Positions 8,573 through 18,455 of a stretch of DNA of 35,546 nt are shown piece by piece; the first letter of the stretch is position 1; each line of letters opens with the position of its first letter. The stretch is from Trabulsiella guamensis ATCC 49490. GTDB lineage: Bacteria > Pseudomonadota > Gammaproteobacteria > Enterobacterales > Enterobacteriaceae. A program made the translations under genes and the position numbers. Below the pieces are notes generated by a model. The model was not told the DNA's origin, did no database searches, and saw nothing but the letters and a program-made list of their open reading frames with translations. Location: NCBI RefSeq assembly GCF_000734965.1, contig NZ_JMTB01000090.1, positions 1-35,546 on the forward strand, given 5' to 3'.

Positions 8573-9331
8573 ATGAAAATACGCTCAGCATTACTTGCCT
8601 TAGGGATCGCAACCGCGCTAACCGGTTGCCAGAACATGGATTCAAACGGGTTGTTAAGCTCCGGTGCGGAAGCTTTTCAGGCATATTCACTCACTGATGA
8701 ACAGGTCAAAACGTTAAGCGACCAGTCCTGTAAAGAGCTGGACAGCAAAGCCACCATCGCGCCTGCCAGCAGCGAATACACCAAACGCCTCAATAAGATT
8801 GCCGCGGCACTTGGCGACAACATTAATGGTCAGCCTGTGAACTACAAGGTCTATGTGACTAAAGACGTGAACGCCTTTGCGATGGCAAATGGCTGTATCC
8901 GTGTTTACAGCGGCTTGATGGACATGATGAATGATAACGAAGTCGAAGCGGTTATCGGTCATGAAATGGGCCACGTTGCATTGGGTCACGTGAAGAAAGG
9001 CATGCAGGTTGCGCTGGGGACTAACGCCCTGCGTGTCGCAGCCGCCTCGACTGGTGGTGTCGTAGGAAGCCTGTCACAGTCGCAACTGGGCGATCTGGGC
9101 GAAAAACTGGTGAACTCACAGTTCTCGCAACGCCAGGAAGCCGAAGCGGATGACTACTCTTATGATCTGCTGCGTAAACGCAACATCAACCCGACGGGCC
9201 TAGCCACCAGCTTTGAAAAACTGGCGAAACTGGATGCCGGTCGCCAGAGCTCTATGTTTGACGACCATCCGGCTTCTGCCGAGCGTGCACAACATGTGCG
9301 CGACCGTATGAAGGCGGACGGGATTAAATAA
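8573..9331 (+). CDS. loiP: M48-family metalloprotease lipoprotein LoiP
   Basis: An outer-membrane-associated zinc endopeptidase, known in E. coli to be induced at low osmolarity and related to BepA/YcaL. The 252 residues equal the E. coli protein. The signal peptide ends in a lipobox LTGC (Cys about 19). The zinc site is HEMGHVALGH (about residues 133-142), with the third ligand Glu in QEAEADDYS near 191. The final DDHPASAERAQ is conserved in the family. It is transcribed divergently from tktA, with 283 bases between the starts. Confidence 0.95.
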   Translation: MKIRSALLALGIATALTGCQNMDSNGLLSSGAEAFQAYSLTDEQVKTLSDQSCKELDSKATIAPASSEYTKRLNKIAAALGDNINGQPVNYKVYVTKDVNAFAMANGCIRVYSGLMDMMNDNEVEAVIGHEMGHVALGHVKKGMQVALGTNALRVAAASTGGVVGSLSQSQLGDLGEKLVNSQFSQRQEAEADDYSYDLLRKRNINPTGLATSFEKLAKLDAGRQSSMFDDHPASAERAQHVRDRMKADGIK

Positions 9332-9371
9332 TCATATATCTAATGGCATCGGACGTTATTGGCGAAGCCAG

Positions 9372-9447
9372 TTTGATCCCGGACAGCACACAGCCACCGG
9401 AGCGTACATGTAGTACGTGAGGATGGCGAGCACTGCCCGGGTTCAAA
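9372..9447. repeat. boxC-type imperfect palindromic repeat
   Basis: A GC-rich imperfect palindrome runs from TTTGATCCCGG to CCGGGTTCAAA, centred on GTACATGTAGTAC, and nearly every position of one arm has a partner in the other. The internal CACCGGAGCGTACATG and GTACGTGAGGATGGCGAG resemble the enterobacterial boxC intergenic repeat. It lies between the convergent loiP and speB ends, the usual kind of place. The palindrome is plainly seen; the family name is from memory. Confidence 0.7.
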
Positions 9448-9468
9448 ATGGCAAGTAAAATAGTCCGA

Positions 9469-10389
9469 TCACTCGCCTTTTTTGGCAGCCTGGATATACA
9501 ACATTTCCAGTGCCAGGGTCGCTGCCGCCAGTGCGGTAATTTCAGATTGATCGTAGGCTGGCGCTACTTCTACAACGTCCATTCCCACAATGTTCAAATC
9601 TTTCAGGCCTCGTACCAGTTTAATAGCGCGATCGGACGTCAGTCCGCCGATGACCGGCGTACCAGTACCCGGTGCGAACGCCGGATCCAGGCAATCGATG
9701 TCGAAAGTCAGGTACACCGGCATATCACCGACAATCTGTTTCACCTGCGCGATGATATCGTCCACGGTGCGGTCGTTCACCTGACCGGCGTCGAGCACGG
9801 TGAAACCGTTGTCTTTATCGAACTCGGTACGGATGCCGATCTGCACGGAATGGTTCGGATCGATCAGCCCTTCGTTCGGCGCGGTAAAGAACATCGTGCC
9901 ATGGTCAAACTCGCAACCGTTGGCGTAGGTATCGGTGTGCGCGTCGAAATGCACCAGCGCCATTTTACCGAAGTGTTTCGCGTGAGCGCGTAGCAGCGGC
10001 AATGTCACGAAGTGATCACCACCGAAAGAAAGCATGCGCTTACCAGCCGCCAGCAGTTTTTCCGCGTGCGCCTGCAGTTTTTCACTCATTTCACGGGCAT
10101 CGCCGAAGGCGTAAACCAGATCACCACAGTCCACGACATTCAGGCGCTCGCGCATGTCGAAGTTCCACGGGAAGCGGTTGTGCTCCCAGGCAAGGTTAGT
10201 GGAAACCTGACGGATTGCCGCCGGGCCGTGGCGACCACCAGCACGACCAGAGGTCGCCATATCAAACGGTACGCCGGTGATAACCCAGTCAGCGTCACTG
10301 TCATACGGCTGGAAATTCAGCGGAAGGCGTAAAAAACCAAACGCGTTAGATACCAGAGAGTTGTCGTACTGATTTCCTAAGGTACTCAT
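9469..10389 (-). CDS. speB: Agmatinase (agmatine ureohydrolase)
   Basis: Hydrolyses agmatine, made by SpeA, to putrescine and urea in the cytoplasm. The 306 residues agree with E. coli. Arginase-family manganese ligands are visible in SFGGDHFVT (about 120), HFDAHTDT (about 150) and [17 protein letters not shown] (about 230). It follows speA on the same strand after 174 bases that contain a terminator-like hairpin, so it can be read from speA or from its own promoter. The C-terminus is the lysine-rich AAKKGE. Confidence 0.98.
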   Translation of the reverse strand: MSTLGNQYDNSLVSNAFGFLRLPLNFQPYDSDADWVITGVPFDMATSGRAGGRHGPAAIRQVSTNLAWEHNRFPWNFDMRERLNVVDCGDLVYAFGDAREMSEKLQAHAEKLLAAGKRMLSFGGDHFVTLPLLRAHAKHFGKMALVHFDAHTDTYANGCEFDHGTMFFTAPNEGLIDPNHSVQIGIRTEFDKDNGFTVLDAGQVNDRTVDDIIAQVKQIVGDMPVYLTFDIDCLDPAFAPGTGTPVIGGLTSDRAIKLVRGLKDLNIVGMDVVEVAPAYDQSEITALAAATLALEMLYIQAAKKGE

Positions 10390-10414
10390 GGCTATGACCT
10401 CTTCTAAAGTCGGT

Positions 10415-10459
10415 AAAAAAAATCCCCTCCGCGTCGTTAGGCCCGACGAGGAAGGGATT
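10415..10459 (-). terminator. Hairpin with T-run between speA and speB
   Basis: Minus-strand AATCCC pairs with GGGATT, with an inner stem CGTCG/CGACG and a mismatched middle, followed by eight T. It would terminate or attenuate transcription between speA and speB. Confidence 0.75.
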
Positions 10460-10563
10460 GATTTGGGTTACTGCTTATAGAGACGAATTATCGCCGTTAT
10501 TTTGTACGGGTTCAAGTAAGATCCACTGGCCCGGTAAGCATAGCGCCAGCGGGGCATTATTGG

Positions 10564-12540
10564 TTACTCGTCTTCCAGATAAGTATAGCCGTACAGACCC
10601 GCTTCAAACTCTTCGAGGAACTGCTGCTGCAGCGCGGCATCAAGATCCGTGTTTTTCACCTGATCGCGGAACTGCGTCAGCAGTGTGTTGGGATCAAGCT
10701 GCACGTATTGCAGCATGTCCGCCACTGTATCCCCTTCGTCAGACAGCTCAACTTCCACGCTGCCGTCCGGGAAGACAAACACGTCAACCGCTTCGGTATC
10801 ACCGAATAAGTTGTGCATGTTGCCGAGGATCTCCTGATAAGCCCCGACCATAAAGAAGCCCAGCATCGGCGGGTTTTCAGGATCGTACGGCGGCATCGGC
10901 ATGGTGGTGGCGATCCCGTCGCCATCGACATAATGATCGATAGCGCCGTCGGAGTCACAGGTGATATCCAGCAGCACCGCACGGCGTTCCGGCGCGTGGT
11001 TCAGCCCTTCCAGCGGCAGCACCGGGAATAGTTGATCAATACCCCAGGCGTCCGGCATCGACTGGAACAACGAGAAGTTGACGTAAATTTTATCCGCCAT
11101 ACGTTCCTGCAGTTCATCAATGATCGGGCGATGCGCGCGGTTGCTTGGATCGAGCTGCTTCTGCACTTCGTGGCACATGTTCAGATACAGTTGCTCCGCC
11201 CAGGCACGCTCCTGCAGGCTGAAAGTACCGGAAGAATAACCAACGTGAATATCGTGCAGATCCATCTGGCTGTCGTGCAGCCATTCACGCAGCGAACGGC
11301 GGTTGCCTGGCTCGTGCATCTCCTGCCAGGTTTCCCACATGCTTTGCAGCGCGCGGGCGGCATCCGCTTCCGGTGCGGCAGGCACGGTGTATTCGTTGCG
11401 CTCAACGCCAATGATATTCGAAACCAGCACGGTATGATGAGCAGTCACCGCGCGACCGGATTCGGTGATCACCGTCGGGTGCGGGAGGCCGTTTTCTTCA
11501 CAGGCATCGCCAATCGCCCAGATAATGTTATTGGCGTACTCATTCAGGCCGTAGTTAACCGAGCAATCAGACTGCGAACGGGTCCCTTCGTAATCCACGC
11601 CGAGACCGCCGCCGACGTCAAAGCACTGAATGTTGACGCCAAGCTTATGCAGTTCCACGTAGAAACGCGCGGATTCACGTACGCCAGTCGCGATATCGCG
11701 AATGTTCGCCATCTGCGAGCCGAGATGGAAGTGCAGCAGTTGCAGACTTTCCAGATGCCCTGCGTCACGCAGAATCTCCACCAGTTGCAGCACCTGCGTT
11801 GCCGCGAGGCCGAATTTGGATTTTTCACCACCGGAAGACTGCCATTTACCAGAACCCTGCGAGGCCAGACGCGCACGCACGCCAAGGCGCGGCACCACAT
11901 TCAGACGCTCGGCTTCTTCCAGCACGATAGCAATTTCGGACATCTTTTCGATGACCAGATAGACCTTATGGCCCATCTTTTCGCCGACCAGCGCGAGGCG
12001 AATATACTCGCGGTCTTTATAACCGTTACAGACGATCACGCTGCGGGTCATTCCGGCATGCGCCAGCACCGCCATCAGTTCCGCTTTAGAACCTGCTTCC
12101 AGACCCAGCGGTTCGCCGGAGTGGATCAGCGACTCAATGACGCGACGATGCTGGTTCACCTTGATCGGATAAACCAGGAAGTAGTCACCGTGGTAGCCGT
12201 AAGATTCACGCGCGCGTTTGAACGCGGCGTTAATCGAACGCAGACGGTGTTGCAGGATCTGCGGGAAGCAGAACAGTGCAGGCAGACGTTGCCCCTGCGC
12301 TTCGCGGGCTTTCACCAGTTCAGCGAGATCAACGCGCGCCTGCGGCACATCAGGATCCGGGCAGACGGTGATGTGTCCCAGTTCGTTGACGTCGTAGTAG
12401 TTATTGCCCCACCAGGCAATGTTGTAAGTACGTAGCATCTTGCTGGCTTCCTGGGAGCTCATCGCAACCTCCTGCATGGAACGTAGTACACCCTGTTCGC
12501 CTGCTGACGAAGGCGAAACCATAGAAATGTCGTCAGACAT
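10564..12540 (-). CDS. speA: Biosynthetic arginine decarboxylase
   Basis: PLP-dependent decarboxylation of arginine to agmatine, the first step of the arginine route to putrescine. Starting at MSDDISMV gives 658 residues, identical in length to E. coli SpeA; this start has GAGG eight bases upstream, and an in-frame extension of four codons is rejected. PLP-binding YPIKVNQH is near residue 125, the FHLGSQ phosphate-site segment near 285, [13 protein letters not shown] near 315, and [15 protein letters not shown] near 525. The yqgB stop lies eight bases upstream, so the two are co-translated. Confidence 0.98.
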   Translation of the reverse strand: MSDDISMVSPSSAGEQGVLRSMQEVAMSSQEASKMLRTYNIAWWGNNYYDVNELGHITVCPDPDVPQARVDLAELVKAREAQGQRLPALFCFPQILQHRLRSINAAFKRARESYGYHGDYFLVYPIKVNQHRRVIESLIHSGEPLGLEAGSKAELMAVLAHAGMTRSVIVCNGYKDREYIRLALVGEKMGHKVYLVIEKMSEIAIVLEEAERLNVVPRLGVRARLASQGSGKWQSSGGEKSKFGLAATQVLQLVEILRDAGHLESLQLLHFHLGSQMANIRDIATGVRESARFYVELHKLGVNIQCFDVGGGLGVDYEGTRSQSDCSVNYGLNEYANNIIWAIGDACEENGLPHPTVITESGRAVTAHHTVLVSNIIGVERNEYTVPAAPEADAARALQSMWETWQEMHEPGNRRSLREWLHDSQMDLHDIHVGYSSGTFSLQERAWAEQLYLNMCHEVQKQLDPSNRAHRPIIDELQERMADKIYVNFSLFQSMPDAWGIDQLFPVLPLEGLNHAPERRAVLLDITCDSDGAIDHYVDGDGIATTMPMPPYDPENPPMLGFFMVGAYQEILGNMHNLFGDTEAVDVFVFPDGSVEVELSDEGDTVADMLQYVQLDPNTLLTQFRDQVKNTDLDAALQQQFLEEFEAGLYGYTYLEDE

Positions 12541-12548
12541 AGCGAACC

Positions 12549-12680
12549 TCAAATTGTCTTATTAAGTGTAAAACAGTTGACTACTATCGCAGCGTAATAT
12601 TGCGATAACAACCCATAAACGACGCGTTTTCCCAGCACAGCGTGCTGAGTCTGCGGCCGTGCGACCGGTTTCATGTTCAT
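12549..12680 (-). CDS. yqgB: Small protein YqgB
   Basis: A 43-codon frame, MNMKPVARP to CFTLNKTI. The C-terminal half ([20 protein letters not shown]) is nearly identical to E. coli YqgB, and the aligned length is the same. The N-terminal half has diverged. It precedes speA by eight bases on the same strand, as in E. coli. ATG at 12674 is an alternative start (41 residues). The ribosome-binding site is weak for both. The molecular function is not established. The central segment ending in AAIVVN is hydrophobic and could touch the membrane. Confidence 0.85.
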   Translation of the reverse strand: MNMKPVARPQTQHAVLGKRVVYGLLSQYYAAIVVNCFTLNKTI

Positions 12681-12738
12681 ATCATTGTAAAACACAGATC
12701 CGGACTAATTATGACTATCCGGAGAAACCACGAGAAAA

Positions 12739-12756
12739 CTCTTGTCGGAACAAGAG
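12739..12756 (-). promoter_or_regulatory. Perfect hairpin in the yqgB-speA leader
   Basis: CTCTTGT and ACAAGAG form a seven-pair stem with a four-base loop (TCCG on the coding strand), about 60 bases upstream of yqgB. There is no T-run, so it is not a terminator in this orientation. It may be an RNA leader structure or an operator; no known regulator is matched. Confidence 0.4.
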
Positions 12757-12842
12757 CGCCCTTGTTCAGTCTTCACAACGCCTTACCGGCCCTGGAATCC
12801 TGAGAAGCGCCGAGATGGGTAGAACATCGGCAGGTTTGCAAA

Positions 12843-13094
12843 TTAGAGATGCAGGTTGCGGGAATTAAACGCATACCAGAACGGCATGACTGATTCAGCG
12901 GAAAACGACGGTTCATTCTTTCGTATCACCTCCACGCCAGCCTCCTGAGGCCAGCGACAAGCCAAAGCTAATAATTCACTGCTTAACCCGGCTGGAAGTG
13001 GCGACACGATGTTGTTCACCGTGCGCTTTTTTGCATAAGCCGCGCGCGGCGTTTTATACCGATAACCGGGGCAAAATGCAAAATAAAAATGCAC
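12843..13094 (-). CDS. Doubtful small open frame between yqgB and metK
   Basis: Eighty-three codons, no recognised domain. E. coli K-12 annotations place small hypothetical frames (yqgC, yqgD) in this same interval, which is the only reason to list it. Composition and codon use do not look convincingly coding. The start MHFYFAF lies in the leader region of metK on the opposite strand. It may not be a gene. Confidence 0.2.
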   Translation of the reverse strand: MHFYFAFCPGYRYKTPRAAYAKKRTVNNIVSPLPAGLSSELLALACRWPQEAGVEVIRKNEPSFSAESVMPFWYAFNSRNLHL

Positions 13095-13339
13095 ACTCTG
13101 CCACCGCTGTCAGGAAAAATTTCCAACGCCTTTTTGTCATCGAATGCGACCTGCATCAAAAAAAACTGGCAATCCGATGAATAAATCACCTAAAATAGCC
13201 ATCCAGATGTTAATCCATCTATACTGATTAACACTCAGACTTCTTGTGACTATTTCCCGCAGTGCTAGCGGAATCATCCAGAAAAGTTAACAGATACAAA
13301 AGTTTGAGCTTAACGTACTCTCCTTAGGTGAAATAAAAC
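13095..13339 (+). promoter_or_regulatory. metK leader and promoter region with possible MetJ boxes
   Basis: No coding signal is visible here. At 13205-13228 there are tandem 8-mers AGATGTTA, ATCCATCT and ATACTGAT that loosely resemble the met box AGACGTCT. MetJ-SAM repression of metK is known in E. coli, so this is the likely operator, but the matches are only about five of eight. The metK ribosome-binding site is the AGGTG before 13340. Confidence 0.4.
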
Positions 13340-14494
13340 ATGGCAAAACACCTCTTTACGTCCGAGTCCGTATCTGAAGGGCATCCAGACAAAATTGCTG
13401 ACCAAATCTCCGACGCCGTCCTGGACGCGATCCTCGAACAGGATCCGAAAGCACGCGTTGCCTGTGAAACCTACGTCAAAACCGGCATGGTGCTGGTCGG
13501 TGGTGAAATCACTACCAGTGCCTGGGTTGATATCGAAGAGATCACCCGTAACACCGTCCGCGAAATTGGCTATGTGCATTCCGATATGGGCTTTGACGCC
13601 AATTCCTGCGCGGTATTGAGCGCGATTGGTAAGCAGTCGCCGGACATCAACCAGGGTGTTGACCGTGCGGATCCGCTGGAACAGGGCGCGGGTGATCAGG
13701 GCCTGATGTTTGGTTACGCCACCAACGAAACCGACGTGCTGATGCCAGCACCGATCACCTACGCGCACCGTCTGGTGCAGCGCCAGGCTGAAGTGCGTAA
13801 AAATGGCACCCTGCCGTGGCTGCGTCCGGATGCGAAAAGCCAGGTGACCTTCCAGTACGATGACGGCAAAATCGCCGGTATTGATGCTGTCGTGCTGTCC
13901 ACTCAGCACGCGGAGAATATCGACCAGAAATCACTGCAGGAAGCCGTGATGGAGGAGATCATCAAACCGGTTCTGCCAGCAGAATGGCTGAACGCGTCGA
14001 CCAAGTTCTTCATCAACCCGACTGGCCGTTTTGTTATCGGTGGCCCGATGGGAGACTGCGGTCTGACCGGTCGTAAAATCATCGTCGATACCTACGGCGG
14101 CATGGCGCGTCATGGTGGTGGTGCGTTCTCCGGTAAAGATCCGTCTAAAGTTGACCGTTCTGCAGCGTACGCGGCGCGTTATGTTGCGAAAAACATCGTC
14201 GCGGCCGGTCTGGCAGATCGTTGTGAAATTCAGGTTTCCTACGCCATTGGCGTGGCCGAACCGACTTCCATCATGGTGGAAACTTTCGGTACTGAAAAAG
14301 TCCCGAGCGAACAGCTGACACTGCTGGTACGCGAATTCTTCGATCTGCGTCCGTACGGCCTGATCCAGATGCTGGATCTGCTGCACCCGATCTACAAAGA
14401 AACCGCTGCCTACGGTCACTTTGGTCGTGAACATTTCCCATGGGAAAAAACCGACAAAGCCGCGCTGCTGCGTGACGCTGCCGGTCTGAAATAA
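13340..14494 (+). CDS. metK: S-adenosylmethionine synthetase
   Basis: Makes S-adenosylmethionine from methionine and ATP; active as a tetramer in the cytoplasm. The 384 residues equal the E. coli enzyme. Visible signatures are [13 protein letters not shown] near residue 10, the [12 protein letters not shown] signature near 115, and [20 protein letters not shown] near 260. It is monocistronic, with a strong terminator 20 bases after the stop. Decarboxylated SAM also feeds spermidine synthesis, so metK is a functional neighbour of the spe genes. Confidence 0.98.
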   Translation: MAKHLFTSESVSEGHPDKIADQISDAVLDAILEQDPKARVACETYVKTGMVLVGGEITTSAWVDIEEITRNTVREIGYVHSDMGFDANSCAVLSAIGKQSPDINQGVDRADPLEQGAGDQGLMFGYATNETDVLMPAPITYAHRLVQRQAEVRKNGTLPWLRPDAKSQVTFQYDDGKIAGIDAVVLSTQHAENIDQKSLQEAVMEEIIKPVLPAEWLNASTKFFINPTGRFVIGGPMGDCGLTGRKIIVDTYGGMARHGGGAFSGKDPSKVDRSAAYAARYVAKNIVAAGLADRCEIQVSYAIGVAEPTSIMVETFGTEKVPSEQLTLLVREFFDLRPYGLIQMLDLLHPIYKETAAYGHFGREHFPWEKTDKAALLRDAAGLK

Positions 14495-14514
14495 TTCACC
14501 TGTTTTATGCATTA

Positions 14515-14541
14515 AAGGCCAGCGAAATGCTGGCCTTTTTT
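14515..14541 (+). terminator. Rho-independent terminator of metK
   Basis: AAGGCCAGC and GCTGGCCTT pair perfectly around GAAAT and are followed by a run of T. Confidence 0.95.
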
Positions 14542-14786
14542 ATTGCTGCTATTATTAACTACCAGTCTACTTTTTTACTTCGCTTACCGTTTTGCTGATC
14601 TGCGTGAAAGCGATTACACTACGCATCATCAACGATCATACTTGTTTTTTCCTCTTTTTCAGTGAGCTCAATGCGTTGTTACACATCCATTCAGTTAACT
14701 CTGAAAAATAGGATTTCACACACCCTCAATATATTATATTTCATTGATTTATTTATATATTTTTATCATGATTGCACACTTAATAA
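14542..14786. other. AT-rich spacer between metK and the galP regulatory sites
   Basis: About 245 bases, very AT-rich after 14700. I see no gene or RNA gene in it. It probably forms the upstream part of the galP promoter region. Confidence 0.5.
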
Positions 14787-14800
14787 TGTAACCGATTACA
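14787..14800. promoter_or_regulatory. GalR/GalS-type operator upstream of galP
   Basis: TGTAACCGATTACA is a near-palindrome matching the GalR/GalS consensus (TGnAAnCGnTTnCA). It lies 86 bases before galP and four bases from a CRP site. Repression relieved by galactose is known for galP in E. coli. Confidence 0.75.
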
Positions 14801-14804
14801 ACAT

Positions 14805-14820
14805 TGTGATGCACATCACA
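14805..14820. promoter_or_regulatory. CRP-binding site upstream of galP
   Basis: TGTGATGCACATCACA has both consensus half-sites TGTGA and TCACA exactly, with the required six-base spacer. It predicts cAMP-CRP control of galP. Confidence 0.85.
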
Positions 14821-14885
14821 CTCTCACCCGCTTTCCTGACCTACCCTTAGAATCGACAAAACTGATAATTCAACCGGAGGGCATA

Positions 14886-16280
14886 ATGCCTGGCAATCAG
14901 AAACAGGGGCGTTCTAACAAGGCGATGACGTTTTTTGTCTGTTTTCTCGCAGCCCTGGCGGGACTACTGTTTGGCCTTGATATTGGTGTCATTGCGGGGG
15001 CGTTGCCCTTCATTACCGATGAGTTCCAGATCAACGCGCACACGCAAGAGTGGGTAGTCAGTTCAATGATGTTCGGCGCCGCCGTTGGCGCTGTCGGCAG
15101 CGGCTGGCTCTCGTATCGCCTCGGGCGTAAAAAGAGCCTGATAATTGGCGCAATTCTGTTTGTGGCGGGTTCACTGTTTTCAGCCGCTGCGCCAAACGTC
15201 GAAGTATTGATCCTTTCCCGCGTGTTGCTGGGTCTGGCTGTTGGCGTTGCATCTTATACCGCGCCGCTTTATCTCTCTGAAATCGCGCCGGAAAAAATCC
15301 GCGGCAGTATGATTTCGATGTACCAACTGATGATTACCATCGGGATCCTCGGTGCTTATCTGTCCGATACCGCCTTCAGTTACAGCGGTGCATGGCGCTG
15401 GATGCTCGGCGTGATTATCATCCCGGCGATCCTGTTACTGATCGGCGTCTTCTTTCTGCCGGACAGCCCGCGCTGGTTTGCGGCGAAACGGCGCTTTCAT
15501 GATGCCGAAAGGGTGCTGTTGCGCCTGCGCGACAGCAGTGCTGAAGCGCGTAACGAGCTGGAAGAGATCCGCGAAAGCCTGAAGGTTAAACAGACCGGCT
15601 GGGCGCTGTTCAAAGAGAACAGCAACTTTCGCCGCGCGGTATTCCTCGGCGTGTTGTTGCAGGTGATGCAACAGTTCACCGGCATGAACGTCATCATGTA
15701 TTACGCGCCAAAAATCTTTGAGCTGGCGGGATACACCAACACCAATGAGCAGATGTGGGGTACCGTGATTGTCGGCCTGACCAACGTACTGGCAACCTTC
15801 ATCGCGATTGGCCTCGTTGACCGCTGGGGTCGTAAGCCAACGCTGATCCTCGGTTTCCTGGTGATGGCGGCAGGCATGGGCGTGCTGGGCACGATGATGC
15901 ATGTCGGTATTCACTCCACCACTGCCCAGTACTTTGCCGTAGCAATGCTGCTGATGTTCATCATCGGTTTTGCGATGAGCGCTGGTCCGCTAATCTGGGT
16001 GCTGTGTTCTGAGATCCAGCCGCTGAAAGGCCGCGATTTCGGTATCACCTGCTCCACTGCAACCAACTGGATCGCCAACATGATTGTCGGCGCGACCTTC
16101 CTGACAATGCTCAACTCGCTCGGCAACGCCAACACCTTCTGGGTGTACGGTGGCCTGAACCTGTTGTTCATTGTCCTGACGCTGTGGCTGGTGCCGGAAA
16201 CCAAACACGTGTCGCTGGAGCACATCGAGCGCAACCTGATGCGTGGTCGCCCTTTACGTGAAATTGGCGCACACGACTAA
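14886..16280 (+). CDS. galP: Galactose:proton symporter
   Basis: Inner-membrane sugar-proton symporter of the major facilitator superfamily, carrying galactose and glucose. The 464 residues agree with E. coli GalP. Twelve membrane spans are expected. Sugar-porter signatures are present: GLDIGVIAG in helix 1, RLGRKKS between helices 2 and 3, LPDSPRW after helix 6, [12 protein letters not shown] in helix 7, DRWGRKP between 8 and 9, and PETKHVS after helix 12. The start has a GGAGG site seven bases upstream. It is controlled by the GalR/CRP sites just upstream and followed by its own terminator. Confidence 0.96.
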   Translation: MPGNQKQGRSNKAMTFFVCFLAALAGLLFGLDIGVIAGALPFITDEFQINAHTQEWVVSSMMFGAAVGAVGSGWLSYRLGRKKSLIIGAILFVAGSLFSAAAPNVEVLILSRVLLGLAVGVASYTAPLYLSEIAPEKIRGSMISMYQLMITIGILGAYLSDTAFSYSGAWRWMLGVIIIPAILLLIGVFFLPDSPRWFAAKRRFHDAERVLLRLRDSSAEARNELEEIRESLKVKQTGWALFKENSNFRRAVFLGVLLQVMQQFTGMNVIMYYAPKIFELAGYTNTNEQMWGTVIVGLTNVLATFIAIGLVDRWGRKPTLILGFLVMAAGMGVLGTMMHVGIHSTTAQYFAVAMLLMFIIGFAMSAGPLIWVLCSEIQPLKGRDFGITCSTATNWIANMIVGATFLTMLNSLGNANTFWVYGGLNLLFIVLTLWLVPETKHVSLEHIERNLMRGRPLREIGAHD

Positions 16281-16289
16281 CCTCCCCCG

Positions 16290-16317
16290 GCTTCCTCCCG
16301 AACGGGAGGAAGCTTCT
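16290..16317 (+). terminator. Rho-independent terminator of galP
   Basis: GCTTCCTCCCG and CGGGAGGAAGC form an 11-base inverted repeat, followed by TTCTT. It lies 10 bases after the galP stop. Confidence 0.85.
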
Positions 16318-16356
16318 TATTGCACTCCCTCTGGCATCGAATTATTCTCTGGCGTT

Positions 16357-16854
16357 ATGAAAACCCAGCGTATCCCTATCGCAACTCAGCAGGCCGTTAT
16401 GCGCTGTCTGCGCGATAAACTGGCACAGGCTAACCTGAAGCTTGGCCGCAACTACCCGGAGCCGAAACTGGTGTACCATCAGCGCGGCACGTCGGCCGGT
16501 ACCGCGTGGCTGGAAACCTACGAAATTCGCCTCAACCCCGTTCTGCTGATGGAAAATGAGCAGGAATTCATCGACGAAGTCGTTCCCCATGAACTGGCGC
16601 ACTTGCTGGTGTGGAAAACCTTTGGCCGCGTTTCGCCGCATGGCAAAGAGTGGAAATGGATGATGGAAAGTGTGCTCGGCGTCCCTGCCCGGCGTACGCA
16701 CCGGTTTGAGCTTGGTTCAGTACGTACCAATACCTTCCCCTACCGCTGCAAATGCCAGCAGCATCAGCTCACTGTCCGGCGGCATAATCGGGTGGTTCGC
16801 GGCGAAGCGGTTTATCGCTGCAGGCAATGCGGCGAACCGCTGATGTCGGAATAA
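16357..16854 (+). CDS. sprT: SprT family zinc metalloprotease-like protein
   Basis: Starting at [14 protein letters not shown] gives 165 residues, the E. coli length; a longer frame reaches into galP and is rejected. The SprT domain shows the zinc-binding [13 protein letters not shown] near residue 70, related to eukaryotic Spartan. The C-terminal half is a zinc ribbon with CKC and CRQC pairs. The bacterial function is not well defined. It lies between galP and endA, as in E. coli, with its own short leader after the galP terminator. Confidence 0.93.
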   Translation: MKTQRIPIATQQAVMRCLRDKLAQANLKLGRNYPEPKLVYHQRGTSAGTAWLETYEIRLNPVLLMENEQEFIDEVVPHELAHLLVWKTFGRVSPHGKEWKWMMESVLGVPARRTHRFELGSVRTNTFPYRCKCQQHQLTVRRHNRVVRGEAVYRCRQCGEPLMSE

Positions 16855-16948
16855 CCGTCAGAATTATCAAGAACTTTCATGATTTAACTGATTGCATCCC
16901 GGAACATCTTTCGTTACGTTGCAGGCTCGCTTTAACACGGAGTTTGTA

Positions 16949-17656
16949 ATGTCCCGTATGTTGTCTTTTGCCGTTGTCTGGCTGGCGACGGTATTTTCTG
17001 GCCAACTTCTGGCCGCCGGTATCCATAACTTTTCGCAGGCCAAAGCCGCCGGGGTAAAGGTGAATGCCGATGCGCCGGGCGATTTTTACTGTGGCTGTAA
17101 AATTCACTGGCAGGGAAAGAAAGGGGTCGTCGACCTCGACTCCTGCGGCTATAAAGTGCGTAAAAATGAAAACCGCGCCAGCCGCATTGAGTGGGAACAT
17201 GTGGTTCCCGCGTGGCAATTCGGTCACCAGCGCCAGTGCTGGCAGGACGGTGGACGTAAAAACTGCGCCAAAGATCCCGTCTACCGGCAGATGGAAAGCG
17301 ATATGCATAACCTGCAACCCGCCGTGGGCGAGGTGAACGGCGATCGCGGAAACTTCATGTACAGCCAGTGGAGCGGCGGCGAAGGCCAGTACGGGCAGTG
17401 CGCCATGAAGGTCGATTTTAAAAACAAACGCGCCGAGCCGCCACCGCGCGCCCGCGGCAGCATCGCCCGGACGTGGTTCTATATGCGTGATCGCTATCAG
17501 CTCACGCTCTCACGCCAGCAGACGCAATTGTTCACGGTCTGGGCGAAGCTGTATCCGGTCACGGAATGGGAGTGCCAGCGCGATGCGCGAATCGCAAAAA
17601 TTCAGGGCAACCATAACCCGTATGTCCAGCGCGCTTGCCAGCCGCAAAAGAGCTAA
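16949..17656 (+). CDS. endA: DNA-specific endonuclease I, periplasmic
   Basis: A periplasmic nuclease that makes double-strand breaks in DNA. From MSRMLSF the product is 235 residues, the E. coli length, with a Sec signal peptide cleaved near residue 22 after LLAA. The beta-beta-alpha metal fold motif is EWEHVVPAW near 80, followed by [15 protein letters not shown] near 120. Eight cysteines can form disulfides. The upstream in-frame extension lacks a signal and is rejected. Confidence 0.96.
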   Translation: MSRMLSFAVVWLATVFSGQLLAAGIHNFSQAKAAGVKVNADAPGDFYCGCKIHWQGKKGVVDLDSCGYKVRKNENRASRIEWEHVVPAWQFGHQRQCWQDGGRKNCAKDPVYRQMESDMHNLQPAVGEVNGDRGNFMYSQWSGGEGQYGQCAMKVDFKNKRAEPPPRARGSIARTWFYMRDRYQLTLSRQQTQLFTVWAKLYPVTEWECQRDARIAKIQGNHNPYVQRACQPQKS

Positions 17657-17703
17657 CCTACACTAGCGGCCATTGTAAATTCAGAGTCCGGATATCTACA
17701 GCT

Positions 17704-18435
17704 ATGCGCATTCCCCGCATTTATCACCCTGAAAGCATCACTGTGGGCAGCCAGATTGCCCTTTCCGACGATGCGGCCAACCACGTTGGTCGCGTGCTGC
17801 GTATGACCACCGGTCAGCAAGTGCAACTTTTTGACGGCAGCAATCAGGTGTTTGATGCCGATATCATTCAGGCGGATAAAAAAAGCGTCCGGGTCAGCGT
17901 TCAGCGTGCCACCCTGGACGATCGCGAGTCGCCGCTCCATATTCATTTAGGTCAGGTGATGTCGCGCGGCGAAAAAATGGAATTCACTATCCAGAAATCG
18001 ATCGAACTCGGTGTAAGCCTCATTACGCCACTGTTTTCTGAGCGCTGCGGCGTTAAACTGGATGCTGAACGCCTGAATAAGAAGATCCAGCAGTGGCAGA
18101 AAATCGCCATTGCGGCATGCGAACAGTGTGGCCGCAATCAGGTGCCGGTAATTCGCCCGGCGATGGATCTGGAAGCCTGGTGTGCCGAGCAGGACGACGG
18201 CCTGAAGCTAAACCTGCACCCGCGCGCCAGCCAGAGCATCAACACGCTGCCGTTGCCGGTAGAACGCGTACGTCTGCTGATTGGCCCGGAAGGTGGACTG
18301 TCAGCGGATGAAATCGCCATGACCGCGCGCTATCAGTTTACTGATATCCTGCTGGGACCTCGCGTTCTGCGTACAGAAACCACCGCGCTCACCGCCATTA
18401 CCGCCCTGCAAGTGCGTTTTGGTGACCTGGGCTGA
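17704..18435 (+). CDS. rsmE: 16S rRNA m3U1498 methyltransferase
   Basis: Methylates N3 of U1498 in 16S rRNA using SAM. The 243 residues from [10 protein letters not shown] equal E. coli RsmE. An N-terminal PUA-like domain (about 1-70) is followed by a SPOUT methyltransferase domain with the knot motifs [14 protein letters not shown] (about 195-208) and [13 protein letters not shown] (about 218-230). It is followed by gshB after 20 bases, so co-transcription is likely. Confidence 0.96.
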   Translation: MRIPRIYHPESITVGSQIALSDDAANHVGRVLRMTTGQQVQLFDGSNQVFDADIIQADKKSVRVSVQRATLDDRESPLHIHLGQVMSRGEKMEFTIQKSIELGVSLITPLFSERCGVKLDAERLNKKIQQWQKIAIAACEQCGRNQVPVIRPAMDLEAWCAEQDDGLKLNLHPRASQSINTLPLPVERVRLLIGPEGGLSADEIAMTARYQFTDILLGPRVLRTETTALTAITALQVRFGDLG

Positions 18436-18455
18436 TGCTTTAATGGAGAACGATA

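Noticed and set aside
11032..12435. Long open frame (467 codons) on the plus strand
   Set aside because: It lies wholly antisense to speA, whose protein matches the family at full length; the antisense frame is a by-product of GC-rich codon use.
13310..13909. Reverse-strand frame of 199 codons
   Set aside because: Antisense to metK.
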